A stretch of DNA of 64,000 nt from Plumapathes pennacea (GCA_964036295.1 OZ038464.1:15926443-15990442), one strand, 5' to 3'; shown: positions 22,050-36,623, counted from the first letter of the stretch. Notes: a model not told the origin generated them from the letters alone. Program-made: numbers and translations.

Positions 22050-22665
22050 GATTCAGTAGCATGTTGCAAGCTTGACTCCGTGTCGAGTTACTTGTTTGTC
22101 GATTATCGTCCGAGATTCCGAATCGGCAAATCACAGGAAAAACAAGGTCAGCAATGACAGATTAACTTCCCACCGTCGTCATTGAGGTCAGCCGTGCTCG
22201 ATCTTGAGGCAGTCTCTGTTAACACAATTGTACAGTATGTCGATATGTGTCTGTACCACTCTTTCCTTCGACATCAGATCAGATTCAAGGGTCGCCATGT
22301 TGAACATGCAACACGCCTAAAACAATTCCGAAAACCGTCATTTTACATCCAAAACCAATTGAAGGGAAAAATGAATAAATGAGTTTGGGGTAAAACGTGC
22401 GAAACTGTGTTTGAACGGAATGCGACATGCGGAACCAGTTTATATTGAAATGCACTGTCAGGCGTTATTGCTTCTGCCTTTCGCAGTCTAATCTAATAGC
22501 AGGCTTGATCTTTTGTCTTTTCTAGAGTTTATGCGACAGGACGGTGCAGTGATCGATGCATAGTAGCCTGTTGAAAGCTTGATACCTTGTTGAATTAGAT
22601 TGTCTATTTTCACCCCAGAAACAGGAGTCGGCAAATCACAAGAAAATCAGGGCTGACTACAGCTA
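22050..22665 (+). repeat. Old direct duplication inside an intron
   Basis: About 22052-22160 and 22560-22665 share a diverged sequence running from GTTGCAAGCTTGA (second copy GTTGAAAGCTTGA) to TCGGCAAATCACA and AAAATCAGG-like text, about 510 bp apart. No coding signal. Confidence 0.45.
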
Positions 22666-22937
22666 CAGAGAAATTTCCAGTTATCATTTGGGGTAGTTCA
22701 TTCGCCGTCATTTCTCATCTGGTTAAATCTTGCTATAGAACCGGGACTATTTCAGTCCAGACGTAGTCTTGAAATTTTCACACACCAAAAATAACTCCAG
22801 ATAACAAGTGGCAACAAGTGTGTGATACGAGTAACGGCCAAACTCTAATAATTGATGTCAGGAAAGTGTGACACGAAATATTTGTTCTTTTTCATCTTTT
22901 GTAATAATACTCCTTTTTCTTAATCTTTAATTTTCAG

Positions 22938-23147
22938 AAAAGCCGTCCGCTCATCAGTTCATCGAAACTAATGCTAAAGGTTGGAGCACATTTCATCACG
23001 CATGCGCTCGAGGGAATGTAAAGTTGATTAAGATGCATCTGCAGAAAGGAGTGGACATCAATCTTACCACTAATGACGGCGAAACCCCACTGTTGTGTGC
23101 AGCACTAAATGGCCATGTTGATGCAATCAGCCTTCTCCTTTCCGAAG
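22938..23147 (+). CDS. Gene B exon 6: first ankyrin pair
   Basis: A 210-bp exon (70 codons), phase 1 at both ends (TTTTCAG before, CCGAAG|GTACCG after). It carries two ankyrin repeats: GWSTFHHACARGNVKLIKMH and GETPLLCAALNGHVDAISLL. It differs strongly from the cassette exons and does not take part in their recent amplification, so it is probably the ancestral N-terminal cap of the stack. Confidence 0.85.
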
Positions 23148-25398
23148 GTACCGTGTGTTTTTCGTCCTTTTTGGCAGCACACTGTAAAATAATGTACAAG
23201 ATGTGTGGCAGTTTAGTAGCAGTAGTGAAGCAAATTGTGGAACCACTCGAGGAAATGTAGCAGAACGAATGTAAAGTCATGGATCGAGTTATGGAAATGA
23301 AAATAATGTTAGTGACATGCATTTGTGAATTCAAAGTGCATAGTTATCAAGTCGAAGGTAACTAGCTGGCATTTCAGCAGTTTGTATTCCTCGCGTCTGT
23401 CGCACCTTTCCTACATCAATTGAGCTCGCCAAACGATACACTCTGTTTTGTTTGTGTGCCGTTGTCTGTCGCTGCTACAAGTTGTTGATATTGACTTTAT
23501 CTAAATGAGTTTAATTACCGCTGTCCGGCTAAATTTGTGTATCCATCTCGTCTTGCCCTTTTACGTGATTTTAGATAGTTGGACGGGACAGAGGAGACAG
23601 GTGTATTAAAGGGGCAAGGAGATAATGACTGTGATAATCTGCAGTTATTCTATTTAGAACCGTGTTCCGGGATTCCAGCTCCTGTTATAACCTCTGCAGG
23701 TTGGTCAATTATGACACACCACATCAGCCACACGGCGTAACACTGCGCGCAGTGTTGGAAATTAAAGTAGAAGTACCTTCTACTTCCGCAACATTGCACG
23801 CAACAATTACACAGTGTTTCCATCCAATTGCGTGCAGCATTGCGCGGGACAACTGCGTCGTGTGTCCCATAGTGTTAAAACTTCATAAAGTATCAACTTT
23901 TTACGAGATGGCAGCATGAATATAAGATTGCTGTTGATAAATGTTTGCAAAAGTCCCCTCGCAGCAAGTTGCAGCAAAAAAAAATTAAATGTATTAGTAA
24001 AATATGAGAAAGTGTTCGCTGTACCACCCGCCTGGATTTCAGTTAAAAAGGGCGTTGTAATTTTTGAAGTATTTCTGAAAAAAGAAAAAAATCTTTTGGC
24101 TTCGTTGAACCCTCAATTTGTTGGGCCCTGTTAAAATCTGGAAACTCGTAATAAAGTGGAAGCCATTTCGTTTCATGACCGAGTTGTTGGTCTAGTAGCT
24201 GTACAAGAGTGGATGTTATCTATACAGTACGTTACTCGATTCACTGATTTCCTTTAGTGCTACAATCTCGCAATATGCCAACTGGAGGTTTTGCAGCCGG
24301 CTCTAGCAACACTCGAGAATGTGAATTGAGCTTTTAACTAAAACAAAAAATGTTTTCGCAAAAAATGGCGCAAACGTATGTTAGCGACGTTGGATTTGAT
24401 GCACTTTAACAATCCAAGTGTAGATACGGTCTCACACCTTTAATTTAAGTTGTAGCCATTCGACGACCAACTGCCGTGAGAAATAGAGGTCGGAATTAAA
24501 ACTGCAGAGTTGCGACAGTCGAAGTACAGAAGCAATTTCCACAACCTTCGGGCCTACAGGGCTTTCGAAATGTTTCTTTCAGTCGATTATAGTTGACGAA
24601 GACTTCTTTTGTAATACAACGGTTAGTGCATACAATTGAACAAGACGAGAGTACCGCTATAGAGCAGTAAACAAGCGTCTGGCGTTCTTTATTCTAACTT
24701 TCATTAAATTTCTGACAGCGCTGGCAGAATTCGCATAGAAGAATCAAAATTTAACAACAAAGAAACCCTGTTTCTGAATAAGGATGGCCGCTTTGGTTAA
24801 AAAAATTCACCGTTTGTGAAAGTCAAAAATTGCCATATCAACTGTGCATCAAAGAAGATGAATCACGAAACTTTCTTCCAGTTGGCGTAGAGGGACATCC
24901 TCGCTCTTGTCTTCAGAAATTCTTACGATATGAAGGATTCTGTTTCATCAAACCGTAAATTATAATATGCTTGTGGTATGCTGCTGTGTAAAACTCTAAA
25001 CTAGTTACAACAATTACAGTAGCTTTCTTCATTGCGACTTTTGGAGTAAGGCTTTTAAATCATCCTATTTTGGACCCACGCAAAAAAGCGCTTAAACTAG
25101 GGTAAACCCGATCTGCTTCTGCTCAGCTCTGCTTCTGTTTCTGGCAAAGTGCAACAAAATATAATGCGAATGAGCGAGCGTTCAGCAGCAACACTGCTTT
25201 TCAAAAGGGGGTTTTACCTTCGAGCAAAATAATCAAAATCAAAATAATATTTTAATACATCACTATAAAAATATGGTAAATAGCACATTTTGGTTAAAGA
25301 TACACGTATTTTAAATATTCTGATGAGAGAGTTATTGCAGATTGGTTTTTCAGATTACAGATTTCCACAGGATAGTAGGTGAAAGGGCTTCTTTAAGA
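23148..25398. other. Intron of gene B, no gene seen
   Basis: About 2.2 kb with no coding signal. Bases about 23735-23870 hold imperfect inverted GCGCA/TTGC-rich arms (GGCGTAACACTGCGCGCAG and its rough complement), perhaps a decayed MITE. Confidence 0.45.
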
Positions 25399-25491
25399 AA
25401 TTGTTTTTTGGACAAAGGATTTGAGATTGACTGCGTTTATAATCAAGCTCTTATAGCAGAGCCATCGCCGTAACTTTCCTGCTTTCAAATG
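25399..25491 (+). pseudogene. Dead ankyrin cassette exon
   Basis: The sequence matches the cassette exon (TTTTTTGGACAAAGGATTTG, GATTGACTGCGTT, CGTAACTTTCCTGCTTTCAAA) but has lost its 5' part and a central block. An extra T in the TTGTTTTTTGG run shifts the frame. The donor GGTAATGGG is kept. The matching intron follows in diverged form (25492-25800, and again near 26670-26760). It is much more diverged than the live units, so it records an older round of the same amplification. Confidence 0.75.
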
Positions 25492-25799
25492 GTAATGGGT
25501 TATATGTTTTGGATAAAATTTGTCGTTTAGAGGTCCAAAATACTGGTAAACCGCGGAATTGATCACTTTTAATATCGTGAGTTTCTTGAGCGTTTATTTT
25601 TTATTTTTTATTCTTTTTATTTTTTGTGATATCTGGTTTTATAAACGTGATGGTTTTCATTATTGAAAAGCCCACCGGTGTCGTCATCCTGATGTACTCA
25701 TTTATGCCGGAACTATAGTTAGGACATAAAAGATATTTTACGACGACTCGCTACTTTGGCAACACACAGACCGAGAGATGATAATGATAAAGATATCCG

Positions 25800-27347
<1,548 letters not shown>

Positions 27348-27651
27348 TATATAATATAATATAATATATATAATAACAAATATTGAGCGGATGTCCCGAC
27401 TCTACCTGGCAAGTTTGATTGTCAAGTGGCCCGCCAAAATATCTCAGCCTCGCCAACGGCGCATGAGTGTGAACGTGGTTTTTTTAAACCTCCTATAATA
27501 CCAAAAAAAATATTATGAGTTAAACAAACCTTCACCAACCGGCGATGTAGTTTTAGAAATTCTAAGATTAAGGCTGTTTTACCAGAATCCAGCCCCTTAC
27601 GCAATGAATGTGAGTTCACATTTAAAGTTAATTACTTTGCTTTTATTCAAG

Positions 27652-27849
27652 GTGCTGATCTTCATGCTGTTGGGTTGGTCGGTCGGAACGCCCTTCACCA
27701 TGCGTGTCAGTCTGGTGATGTGGCGACGATACAATTGTTTTTGGGCAAAGGATTTAAGATTGAGTGCGTTGACAAGGAAGATGCCACCCCATTGCTGCTT
27801 GCAGCGCTAGAAGGCCATGCGAACACTGTAACTTTCCTGCTGTCAAAAG
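27652..27849 (+). CDS. Gene B ankyrin cassette exon 1
   Basis: A 198-bp phase-1 symmetric exon, two ankyrin repeats. Variant residues relative to the cassette consensus: G in place of D at LFLGKG and E in place of K at AALEGHA. The second hairpin reads VDKEDATP and the first helix NALHHAC. Confidence 0.87.
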
Positions 27850-28958
27850 GTAATGGGTCCATCTAAGCGAGTGTGCAAGTCAAAAGGGTTATTGTCGTTC
27901 TAGGTCAGTTGGATAGAAATTTGTGGTTTTGGAGATCCAAAATACCGGTAAACCGTGGATTAGATCACTTCCAATATTGTGACGTTTTTGAGCAGATTTT
28001 TGGCGATTTCTGGATTAAAAAACATGGTGTTTTCGTTATTAAAAAGCCAGTGGTGTCAACATCCTGGTGTAACGTAGTGTCACTTATGCAGAGCCGGGAC
28101 TGAACTTGGGATATTAAGATATTCGACGATATATAGTTCGGCGACATAGACCAAAAGAGACTGAGGAGCGTGACGCCTCGACTTGTGACCAAGACTTTCA
28201 CATTTCGAGGCTTAGCGAAGAGAAAAAAATTAAATAAAACACCTAATATAGGAGCAACCTACTCATGCTTGGAACAGCTAGGTTCAGAGTGTTATAAAAG
28301 TTTGTACATCCCTAAAAAGAAAACCCTCGAAAAGTAACAGTTTATGAATATTATAGTAGGATACTAAAAGCCATCATGAGCGGGATTTGGCGCTATTAAT
28401 AAATCGCTGTGAGAAGTGCTTTTTTAGCTTACTAGATACGGAGTCGTAACTGCTACTGATCCTACTTAATCCTTTTTTTTTTTTCTGTTTGATATTATTT
28501 TAACCACTTGTGACTTTAAGTGAGAAGATGGAATACGCGCTATTAGAAAGGAGCAGGGGAAAGTAAAGAAGGAATTATTTAGCCACTTTTACAGTCATGA
28601 GAAGTAGCTAATAAAACTTTTTGATTTCCGTTAACGACTACTTTTGAACATGAAGTAAATGTTTATTCTGAGTTAAAATGTTTGTCGAATTGAGCGGATG
28701 TCCCGACTCTGCCTGGCAAGTTTGATTGTCAAGTGGCCCGCCAAAATATCTCAGCCTCGCCAACGGCGCATGAGTGTGAACGTGGTTTTTTTAAACCTCC
28801 TATAATACCAAAAGAAATATTATGAGTTAAACAAACCTTCACCAACCGGCGATGTAGTTTTAGAAATTCTAAGATTAAGGCTGTTTTACCAGAATCCAGC
28901 CCCTTACGCAATGAATGTGAGTTCACATTTAAAGTTAATTACTTTGCTTTTATTCAAG

Positions 28959-29156
28959 GTGCTGATCTTCATGCTGTTGGGTTGGTCGGTCGGAACGCCC
29001 TTCACCATGCGTGTCAGTCTGGTGATGTGGCGACGATACAATTGTTTTTGGACAAAGGATTTAACATTGAGTGCGTTGACAAGGAAGATGCCACCCCATT
29101 GCTGCTTGCAGCGCTAAAAGGCCATGCGAATACTGTAACTTTCCTGCTGTCAAAAG
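28959..29156 (+). CDS. Gene B ankyrin cassette exon 2
   Basis: A 198-bp phase-1 symmetric exon, two ankyrin repeats. Private change K to N at KGFNIEC; otherwise NALHHAC and VDKEDATP. Splice sites are identical to the other cassettes. Confidence 0.87.
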
Positions 29157-30264
29157 GTAATGGGTCCATCTAAGCGAGTGTGCAATTCAAAAGGGTTATT
29201 GTCGTTCTAGGTCAGTTGGATAGAAATTTGTGGTTTTGGAGGTCCAAAATACCGGTAAACCGTGGATTAGATCACTTCCAATATTGTGACGTTTTTGAGC
29301 AGATTTTTGGCGATTTTCTGGATTTGAAATCATGGTGTTTTCGTTATTAAAAAGCCAGTGGTGTCAACATCCTGGTGTAACGTAGTGTCACTTATGCAGA
29401 GCCGGGACTGAACTTGGGATATTAAGATATTCGACGATATATAGTTCGGCGACATAGACCAAAAGAGACTGAGGAGCGTGACGCCTCGACTTGTGACCAA
29501 GACTTTCACATTTCGAGGCTTAGCGAAGAGAAAAAAATTAAATAAAACACCTAATATAGGAGCAACCTACTCATGCTTGGAACAGCTAGGTTCAGAGTGT
29601 AATAAAAGTTTGTACATCCCTAAAAAGAAAACCCTCGAAAAGTAACAGTTTATGAATTATAGTAGGATACTAAAAGCCATCATGAGCGGGATTTGGCGCT
29701 ATTAATAAATCGCTGTGAGAAGTGCTTTTTTAGCTTACTAGATACGGAGTCGTAACTGCTACTGATCCTACTTAATCCTTTTTTTTTTTCTGTTTGATAT
29801 TATTTTAACCACTTGTGACTTTAAGTGAGAAGATGGAATACGCGCTATTAGAAAGGAGCAGGGGAAAGTAAAGAAGGAATTATTTAGCCACTTTTACAGT
29901 CATGAGAAGTAGCTAATAAAACTTTTTGATTTCCGTTAACGACTACTTTTGAACATGAAGTAAATGTTTATTCTGAGTTAAAATGTTTGTCGAATTGAGC
30001 GGATGTCCCGACTCTGCCTGGCAAGTTTGATTGTCAAGTGGCCCGCCAAAATATCTCAGCCTCGCCAACGGCGCATGAGTGTGAACGTGGTTTTTTTTAA
30101 ACCTCCTATAATACCAAAAGAAATATTATGAGTTAAACAAACCTTCACCAACCGGCGATGTAGTTTTAGAAATTCTAAGATTAAGGCTGTTTTACCAGAA
30201 TCCAGCCTCTTACGCAATGAATGTGAGTTCACATTTAAAGTTAATTACTTTGCTTTTATTCAAG

Positions 30265-30462
30265 GTGCTGATCTTCATGCTGTTGGGTTGGTCGGTCGGA
30301 ACGCCCTTCACTATGCGTGTCGGTCTGGTGATGTGGCGACGATACAATTGCTTTTGGACAAAGGATTTAAGATTGAGTGCGTTGACAAGGAAGATGCCAC
30401 CCCATTGCTGCTTGCAGCGCTAAAAGGCCATGCGAACACTGTAACTTTCCTGCTGTCGAAAG
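30265..30462 (+). CDS. Gene B ankyrin cassette exon 3
   Basis: A 198-bp phase-1 symmetric exon, two ankyrin repeats. Private changes Q to R (HYACRSGD) and F to L (IQLLLDKG); the first helix has Tyr (NALHYAC). Confidence 0.87.
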
Positions 30463-31087
30463 GTAATGGGTCCATCTAAGCGAGTGTGCAATTCAAAAGG
30501 GTTATTGTCGTTCTAGGTCAGTTGGATAGAAATTTGTGGTTTTGGAGGTCCAAAATACCGGTAAACCGTGGATTAGATCACTTCCAATATTGTGACGTTT
30601 TTGAGCAGATTTTTGGCGATTTCTGGATTAAAAAACATGGTGTTTTTGTTATTAAAAAGCCAGTGGTGTCAACATCCTGGTGTAACGTAGTGTCACTTAT
30701 GCAGAGCCGGGACTGAACTTGGGATATTAAGATATTCGACGATATATAGTTCATCGACATAGACCAAAAGAGACTGAGGAGCGTGACGCCTCGACTTGTG
30801 ACTAAGACTTTCACATTTCGAGGCTTAGAGAAGAGAAAAAAATTAAATAAAACACCTAATATAGGAGCAACCTACTCATGCTTGGAACAGCTAGGTTCAG
30901 AGTGTTATAAAAGTTTGTACATCCCTAAAAAGAAAACCCTCGAAAAGTAACAGTTTATGAATTATAGTAGGATACTAAAAGTCATCATGAGCGGGATTTG
31001 GCGCTATTAATAAATCGCTGTGAGAGTGCTTTTTTAGCTTACTAGATACGGAGTCGTAACTGCTACTGATCCTACTTAATCCTTTTT

Positions 31088-32861
31088 GCTCGCGGGGGCC
31101 TGGGGCCCACGAGAGCTTAAAAATGGGCATTTTTTTTATTTTTTATTTTTTCCTTTTTGTGGGTCGAGAATCAGGACACGGTGATTGGTTCATATTATCA
31201 CGTGCTGGGCGATGACGTAATTGACTTCGCTAAACAACTCGAGATGTGGCCAGTGAATTGCTCGTTACTTGTGTGTAAAAGTTAACTGCATCCCATCCAA
31301 ACTCAACACCATTTGGCTCTGTGGAATAGGCACGGATAAACTGGATTTTCGGGAACGATTTTGGCTCGCGTTCACCGCGGAAGCTTTGAGAATAGCCGTA
31401 AACAAATATTTGATGGTACCGCTGTCGCCGATAAATATTTAGTCCCGACGAAACTTTCTGTGGCGACACGAAATACTTTTGGGAAGATAACAGGGCGAAA
31501 GCAGAAACCAAAGCTACGGTGAGCTTTAGCCGTAAAACAATGACGCTTTATGCTTTACTCTGTACATGACATCTGTTGCCTCATAAAATTCTTCTGCGTA
31601 TCGTACATTGCCTGTTGAAGTGTTTCTTTCATTCGATCATGTAGCCTTTGTTTCGCAATGGTCAGTGAATACCAGAAATGAAAAATACACCGAAATAATT
31701 ATGAGGATTGAGTTTGCAGTCACAAATGGACTGAACACACTGTGAACAAAAGCGCAATAATATTGTAAACATCTCTCGTGTGACATTCCTCGCTGTCAAT
31801 TTTATATTTGTTACAGAGCACGAATATTCGAAAGCCTGATAGAAAGAAACGTATTGAGTTAATAAAAGAAAACATATAAGTAGTGAAGCGAAAAAGTAAA
31901 CTGCATCCCATTCAAATTCAACGCCATTTGGCTCTGTGGAATAGGCACGGATAAACTGGATTTTAGGAAAAGATTTTGGCTCGCGTTCACCGCAGAAGCT
32001 TTGAGAATAGCCGTAAACAAATGTTTGATGGTACTTCTGGGGTATTGCAAATATCTCTGTCGCCGATAAGTATTTAGTCCCGACGAAACTTTCTGTGGCG
32101 ACACGAAATACTTTTGGGAAGATAACAGGGCGAAAACAGAAACCAAAGCTACGGTGAGCTTTAGCCGTAAAACAATGACACTTTATGCTTTACTCTGTAC
32201 ATGACATCTGTTGCCTCATAAAATTCTTCTGCGTATCGTACATTGCCTGTTGAAGTGTTTCTTTCATTCGATCATGTAGTCTTTCTTTCGCAATGTTCAT
32301 TAAATACCAGAAATGAAAAATACACCGAAATAATTATGAGGATTGAGTTTGCAGTCACAAATGGACTGAACACACTGTGAACAAAAGCGCAATAATATTG
32401 TAAACATCTCTCGTGTGACATTCCTCGCTGTCAATTTTATATTTGTTACAGAGCACGAATACTCGAAAGCCTGATAGAAGAAACGTATTGAGTTAAGAAA
32501 AGAAAACACACAAGTAGTGAAGCGAAGGCTGGATTAATCGTGGCCTCTGATTAGAAACATGAGTCAAGGTCAAACTGTCAAAATCGATTGTGCATAAAAG
32601 GATATATCACGCATTCTCAAGATGCAGGGTCGCTCAACCTTTAAGAAGCAAGTGTATGAGTGTTGTAATAATAATTTTTAGTTTAATCAAGGTGTCAAAA
32701 GAGCAAGGTGTCAAAAGCCAAGTTCTCTATACTGTGTGATATTTTTATGGTGAGAAATTGGAAGTCTCTCTTGGGAGTTCCGCTCTTGTCCCCTACTATC
32801 CATTTTATATTCTGGTCTCGACCCAACTCACGCCGCGAGCTCACTGGCAAGGCCAGTCTAG
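31088..32861. mobile_element. 1.77-kb non-autonomous element, copy 2
   Basis: The same ends as the copy at 16598-18364 (GCTCGCGGGGGCC to GGCCAGTCTAG) and the same internal tandem segment. It is inserted in the poly-T stretch of a cassette intron, with TTTTT on both sides; the other units show the uninterrupted stretch CTTAATCCTTTTT, so the empty site is known. Only this unit carries it, so it inserted after the units were amplified. Confidence 0.8.
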
Positions 32862-33343
32862 TTTTTTTTCTGTTTGATATTATTTTAACCACTTGTGACT
32901 TTAAGTGAGAAGATGGAATACGCGCTATTAGAAAGGAGCAGGGGAAAGTAAAGAAGGAATTATTTAGCCACTTTTACAGTCATGAGAAGTAGCTAATAAA
33001 ACTTTTTGATTTCCGTTAACGACTACTTTTGAACATGAAGTAAATGTTTATTCTGAGTTAAAATTTTTGTCGAATTGAGCGGATGTCCCGACTCTGCCTG
33101 GCAAGTTTGATTGTCAAGTGGCCCGCCAAAATATCTCAGCCTCGCCAACGGCGCATGAGTGTGAACGTGGTTTTTTTAAACCTCCTATAATACCAAAAGA
33201 AATATTATGAGTTAAACAAACCTTCACCAACCGGCGATGTAGTTTTAGAAATTCTAAGATTAAGGCTGTTTTACCAGAATCCAGCCTCTTACGCAATGAA
33301 TGTGAGTTCACATTTAAAGTTAATTACTTTGCTTTTATTCAAG

Positions 33344-33541
33344 GTGCTGATCTTCATGCTGTTGGGTTGGTCGGTCGGAACGCCCTTCACTATGCGTGTC
33401 AGTCTTGTGATGGGGCGACGATACAATTGTTTTTGGACAAGGGATTTAAGATTGAGTGCGTTGACAAGAAAGGTGCCACCCCATTGCTGCTTGCAGCGCT
33501 AAAAGGCCATGCGAACACTGTAACTTTCCTGCTGTCAAAAG
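33344..33541 (+). CDS. Gene B ankyrin cassette exon 4
   Basis: A 198-bp phase-1 symmetric exon, two ankyrin repeats. Private changes G to C and V to G at QSCDGATIQ, and KG in place of ED in the second hairpin (VDKKGATP), which resembles the NG form in gene A. Confidence 0.87.
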
Positions 33542-34648
33542 GTAATGGGTCCATCTAAGCGAGTGTGCAAGTCAAAAGGGTTATTGTCGTTCTAGGTCAG
33601 TTGGATAGAAATTTGTGGTTTTGGAGATCCAAAATACCGGTAAACCGTGGATTAGATCACTTCCAATATTGTGACGTTTTTGAGCAGATTTTTGGCGATT
33701 TCTGGATTAAAAAACATGGTGTTTTCGTTATTAAAAAGCCAGTGGTGTCAACATCCTGGTGTAACGTAGTGTCACTTATGCAGAGCCGGGACTGAACTTG
33801 GGATATTAAGATATTCGACGATATATAGTTCGGCGACATAGACCAAAAGAGACTGAGGAGCGTGACGCCTCGACTTGTGACCAAGACTTTCACATTTCGA
33901 GGCTTAGCGAAGAGAAAAAAATTAAATAAAACACCTAATATAGGAGCAACCTACTCATGCTTGGAACAGCTAGGTTCAGAGTGTTATAAAATTTTGTACA
34001 TCCCTAAAAAGAAAACCCTCGAAAAGTAACAGTTTATGAATTATAGTAGGATACTAAAAGCCATCATGAGCGGGATTTGGCGCTATTAATAAATCGCTGT
34101 GAGAAGTGCTTTTTTAGCTTACTAGATACGGAGTCGTAAGTGCTACTGATCCTACTTAATCCTTTTTTTTTCTGTTTGATATTATTTTAACCACTTGTGA
34201 CTTTAAGTGAGAAGATGGAATACGCGCTATTAGAAAGGAGCAGGGGAAAGTAAAGAAGGAATTATTTAGCCACTTTTACAGTCATGAGAAGTATAGCTAA
34301 TAAAACTTTTTGATTTCCGTTAACGACTACTTTTAAACGTGAAGTAAATGTTTATTCTGAGTTAAAATGTTTGTCGAATTGAGCGGATGTCCCGACTCTG
34401 CCTGGCAAGTTTGATTGTCAAGTGGCCCGCCAAAATATCTCAGCCTCGCCAACGGCGCATGAGTGTGAACGTGGTTTTTTTTAAACCTCCTATAATACCA
34501 AAAGAAATATTATGAGTTAAACAAACCTTCACCAACCGGCGATGTAGTTTTAGAAATTCTAAGATTAAGGCTGTTTTACCAGAATCCAGCCTCTTACGCA
34601 ATGAATGTGAGTTCACATTTAAAGTTAATTACTTTGCTTTTATTCAAG

Positions 34649-34846
34649 GTGCTGATCTTCATGCTGTTGACTTAGTCGGTCGGAACGCCCTTCACAATGC
34701 GTGTCAGTCTGGTGATGTGGCGACGATACAATTATTTTTGGACAAAGGATTTAAGATTGAGTGCGTTGACAAGGAAGATCGCACCCCATTGCTGCTTGCA
34801 GCGCTAAAAGGCCATGCGAACACTGTAACTTTCCTGCTGTCAAAAG
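34649..34846 (+). CDS. Gene B ankyrin cassette exon 5
   Basis: A 198-bp phase-1 symmetric exon, two ankyrin repeats. It has D in place of G at HAVDLVG (shared with the next unit), N at NALHNAC, and R in place of A at KEDRTPLL. All three lie in or next to ankyrin hairpins. Confidence 0.87.
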
Positions 34847-35953
34847 GTAATGGGTCCATCTAAGCGAGTGTGCAAGTCAAAAGGGTTATTGTCGTTCTAG
34901 GTCAGTTGGATAGAAATTTGTGGTTTTGGAGGTCCAAAATACCGGTAAACCGTGGATTAGATCACTTCCAATATTGTGACGTTTTTGAGCAGATTTTTGG
35001 CGATTTCTGGATTAAAAAACATGGTGTTTTCGTTATTAAAAAGCCAGTGGTGTCAACATCCTGGTGTAACGTAGTGTCACTTATGCAGAGCCGGGACTGA
35101 ACTTGGGATATTAAGATATTCGACGATATATAGTTCGGCGACATAGACCAAAAGAGACTGAGGAGCGTGACGCCTCGACTTGTGACCAAGACTTTCACAT
35201 TTCGAGGCTTAGCGAAGAGAAAAAAATTAAATAAAACACCTAATATAGGAGCAACCTACTCATGCTTGGAACAGCTAGGTTCAGAGTGTTATAAAATTTT
35301 GTACATCCCTAAAAAGAAAACCCTCGAAAAGTAACAGTTTATGAATTATAGTAGGATACTAAAAGCCATCATGAGCGGGATTTGGCGCTATTAATAAATC
35401 GCTGTGAGAAGTGCTTTTTTAGCTTACTAGATACGGAGTCGTAAGTGCTACTGATCCTACTTAATCCTTTTTTTTTTCTGTTTGATATTATTTTAACCAC
35501 TTGTGACTTTAAGTGAGAAGATGGAATACGCGCTATTAGAAAGGAGCAGGGGAAAGTAAAGAAGGAATTATTTAGCCACTTTTACAGTCATGAGAAGTAT
35601 AGCTAATAAAACTTTTTGATTTCCGTTAACGACTACTTTTAAACGTGAAGTAAATGTTTATTCTGAGTTAAAATGTTTGTCGAATTGAGCGGATGTCCCG
35701 ACTCTGCCTGGCAAGTTTGATTGTCAAGTGGCCCGCCAAAATATCTCAGCCTCGCCAACGGCGCATGAGTGTGAACGTGGTTTTTTTAAACCTCCTATAA
35801 TACCAAAAGAAATATTATGAGTTAAACAAACCTTCACCAACCGGCGATGTAGTTTTAGAAATTCTAAGATTAAGGCTGTTTTACCAGATTCCAGCCTCTT
35901 ACGCAATGAATGTGAGTTCACATTTAAAGTTAATTACTTTGCTTTTATTCAAG

Positions 35954-36151
35954 GTGCTGATCTTCATGCTGTTGACTTAGTCGGTCGGAACGCCCTTCAC
36001 CATGCGTGTCAGTCTGGTGATGTGGCGACGATACAATTGTTTTTGGACAAAGGATTTAAGATTGAGTGCGTTGACAAGGAAGATGCCTCCCCATTGCTGC
36101 TTGCAGCGCTAAAAGGCCATGCGAACACTGTAACTTTCCTGCTGTCAAAAG
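35954..36151 (+). CDS. Gene B ankyrin cassette exon 6
   Basis: A 198-bp phase-1 symmetric exon, two ankyrin repeats. It shares HAVDLVG with the previous unit, has NALHHAC, and has S in place of T at EDASPLL, changing the otherwise conserved TPL motif of the repeat. The next coding exon is 13 kb away at 49181. Confidence 0.87.
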
Positions 36152-36623
36152 GTAATGGGTCCATCTAAGCGAGTGTGCAAGTGAAAAGGGTTATTATCGT
36201 TCTAGGTCAGTTGGATAGAAATTTGTTGTTTTGGAGGTCCAAAATACCGGTAAACCGTGGATTAGATCACTTCCAATATTGTGACGTTTTTGAGCAGATT
36301 TTTGGCGATTTCTGGATTAAAAAACATGGTGTTTTCGTTATTAAAAAGCCCAGTGGTGTCAACATCCTAGTGTAACGTAGTGTCACTTATGCAGAGCCGG
36401 GACTGAACTTGGGATATTAAGATATTCGACGATAATATATAGTTCGGCGACATAGACCAAAAGAGACTGAGGAGCGTGACGCCTCGACTTGTGACCAAGA
36501 CTTTCACATTTCGAGGCTTAGCGAAGAGAAATGAGCTAATAACACTTTTTGATTTCCGTTAACGACTACTTTTGAACTTGGCAGTTCCGCTCTTGTCCCT
36601 AATTTCCATTTTAGTATATTCTA

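Larger units (their letters stand above)
27388..36530 (+). repeat. Six tandem ankyrin exon+intron units (gene B)
   Basis: The unit start (ATTGAGCGGATGTCCCGAC) recurs at 1305-1307-bp spacing. Exon starts are 27652, 28959, 30265, 33344, 34649 and 35954; the one larger step (3079 bp) is explained by the 1.77-kb element at 31088-32861. The last unit lacks roughly 0.4-0.8 kb of its intron, joining at GCGAAGAGAA|ATGAGCTAAT. Units are nearly identical by eye. Confidence 0.92.

Noticed and set aside
31230-31511. Ankyrin unit 3 thought to be broken by a long insertion
   Set aside because: The insertion lies wholly inside the intron; the neighbouring exons and splice sites are intact.
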